Shown here one piece after another: positions 63,577 to 64,000 of a stretch of DNA of 64,000 bases. The DNA comes from Niabella agricola (GTDB lineage Bacteria; Bacteroidota; Bacteroidia; Chitinophagales; Chitinophagaceae), in contig NZ_JAJHIZ010000003.1 of NCBI RefSeq assembly GCF_021538615.1, positions 1,736,001 through 1,800,000 of the forward strand, in the 5' to 3' direction. Numbering within the stretch: position 1 is the stretch's first letter; every line of letters starts with the position of its first letter. A program made the position numbers and the translations under genes. The notes beneath the pieces were generated by a model, which had not been told where the DNA came from, did no database searches, and saw only the letters and a list, made by a program, of their open reading frames with translations.

Positions 63577-64000
63577 CTATAATAAGGTAGCAATTGGTGC
63601 CGGATCCATATCTGTATACTGTTTGTTTTCGCCAGCCATGCCCCAGATGAACCCGTAGTTGGAAGTACCGCAGCCAAAGTGCATGCTCCAGGGCGGAGAA
63701 ATCACCGCTTCCTGGTTCTTCATGATGATGTGACGAGTTTGCTGCGGCTGGCCCATCATATGAAACAGGCGCTGTTCTTCCGGCAGGTCGAAATAAAAAT
63801 AGATTTCAGTTCTGCGGGTATGTGTATGCGGAGGAACGGAGTTCCACACACTGCCTGTTTCCAGTACTGTAAGCCCCATTACCAGCTGGCAGCTCTGGAT
63901 CCCTTCTTCATGAATGTATTTATAAATGGTCCGTTTATTGGAAGTAGTAATATCCCCCATTGAAACAGGTGCTGCCTGCTCCTTGGTGTACTTGATAGTG
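63577..64000 (-). CDS. kduI: 5-keto-4-deoxyuronate isomerase (KduI), cut by window end
   Basis: The frame stays open on the minus strand to base 64000, with TIKYTKEQAAPVSMGD ahead of an internal ATG, so the N-terminal half is outside the window. The visible 141 residues match the C-terminal half of KduI (about 278 residues in full): the GDITTSNKRTIYKY region, then HTHTRRTEIYFYFDLPEE with HxH plus glutamate metal ligands, and GQPQQTRHIIMKNQEAVISPPWSMHFG, then the FIWGMAGEN end. It turns 5-keto-4-deoxyuronate (from pectin-type uronates) into 2,5-diketo-3-deoxygluconate. A KduD reductase gene is not seen; it may lie beyond the edge. Confidence 0.92.
   Translation of the reverse strand, partial: TIKYTKEQAAPVSMGDITTSNKRTIYKYIHEEGIQSCQLVMGLTVLETGSVWNSVPPHTHTRRTEIYFYFDLPEEQRLFHMMGQPQQTRHIIMKNQEAVISPPWSMHFGCGTSNYGFIWGMAGENKQYTDMDPAPIATLL

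Overview
The window reads as chromosomal DNA of a Bacteroidota member, most likely family Chitinophagaceae. The evidence is SusC/SusD pairs, ECF sigma–FecR (DUF4974) pairs, an OmpA protein with calcium-type repeats, promoters of the Bacteroidota form TTTG-N19-TAnnTTTG, weak Shine-Dalgarno sites, and a tRNA without an encoded CCA. I cannot name the genus from sequence alone.

Layout. 1-1200: the 3' part of an AT-rich OLD-like ATPase/TOPRIM nuclease, probably acquired, next to tRNA-Arg(TCT). 1731-4770: GNAT acetyltransferase, Bcr/CflA-type efflux pump, radical SAM protein. 4824-7012 (minus): AraC regulator, membrane protein, hemerythrin. 7095-13372 (minus): ECF sigma, FecR, TonB receptor with a signalling domain, gluconokinase and gluconate permease, apparently one operon. 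13492-26606 (minus): a 13-kb sialic acid operon with three sialidase lipoproteins, SusC, SusD, a PKD/LamG lipoprotein, N-acetylneuraminate lyase, a kelch mutarotase and an MFS importer. A divergence-free upstream gene, a FadR-type regulator, lies next to it, and matching TNGTNNNACNA-like palindromes sit at both promoters.

28465-34549: glutamate synthase gltB-gltD. 34956-42000: housekeeping genes (OmpA, polyprenyl synthase, RecJ, a STAS-like protein, S6-S18-L9, an RRM RNA-binding protein). 42119-49038 (minus): TetR regulator, TolC, membrane fusion protein and RND pump, with a long inverted-repeat operator. 49236-54506: DUF502, DUF1015, a TPR protein and a long-chain acyl-CoA ligase. 54807-57449: a GH2 exo-glucosaminidase/mannosidase-like enzyme. 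57450-58477: one kilobase without a convincing gene, holding dispersed-repeat-like sequence. 58478-64000 (minus): a uronate operon (KduI cut by the window end, a small membrane protein, KDG kinase, exported Gfo/Idh/MocA protein, YhcH protein, KDPG aldolase, hexuronate-type MFS).

Together the loci describe a glycan-degrading heterotroph: sialoglycan removal and uptake under a GntR-family repressor, gluconate uptake under cell-surface sigma signalling, and uronate catabolism meeting gluconate chemistry at the Entner-Doudoroff level. Many intergenic spaces carry short recurring words or palindromes. No CRISPR array, rRNA, transposase or integrase is visible.
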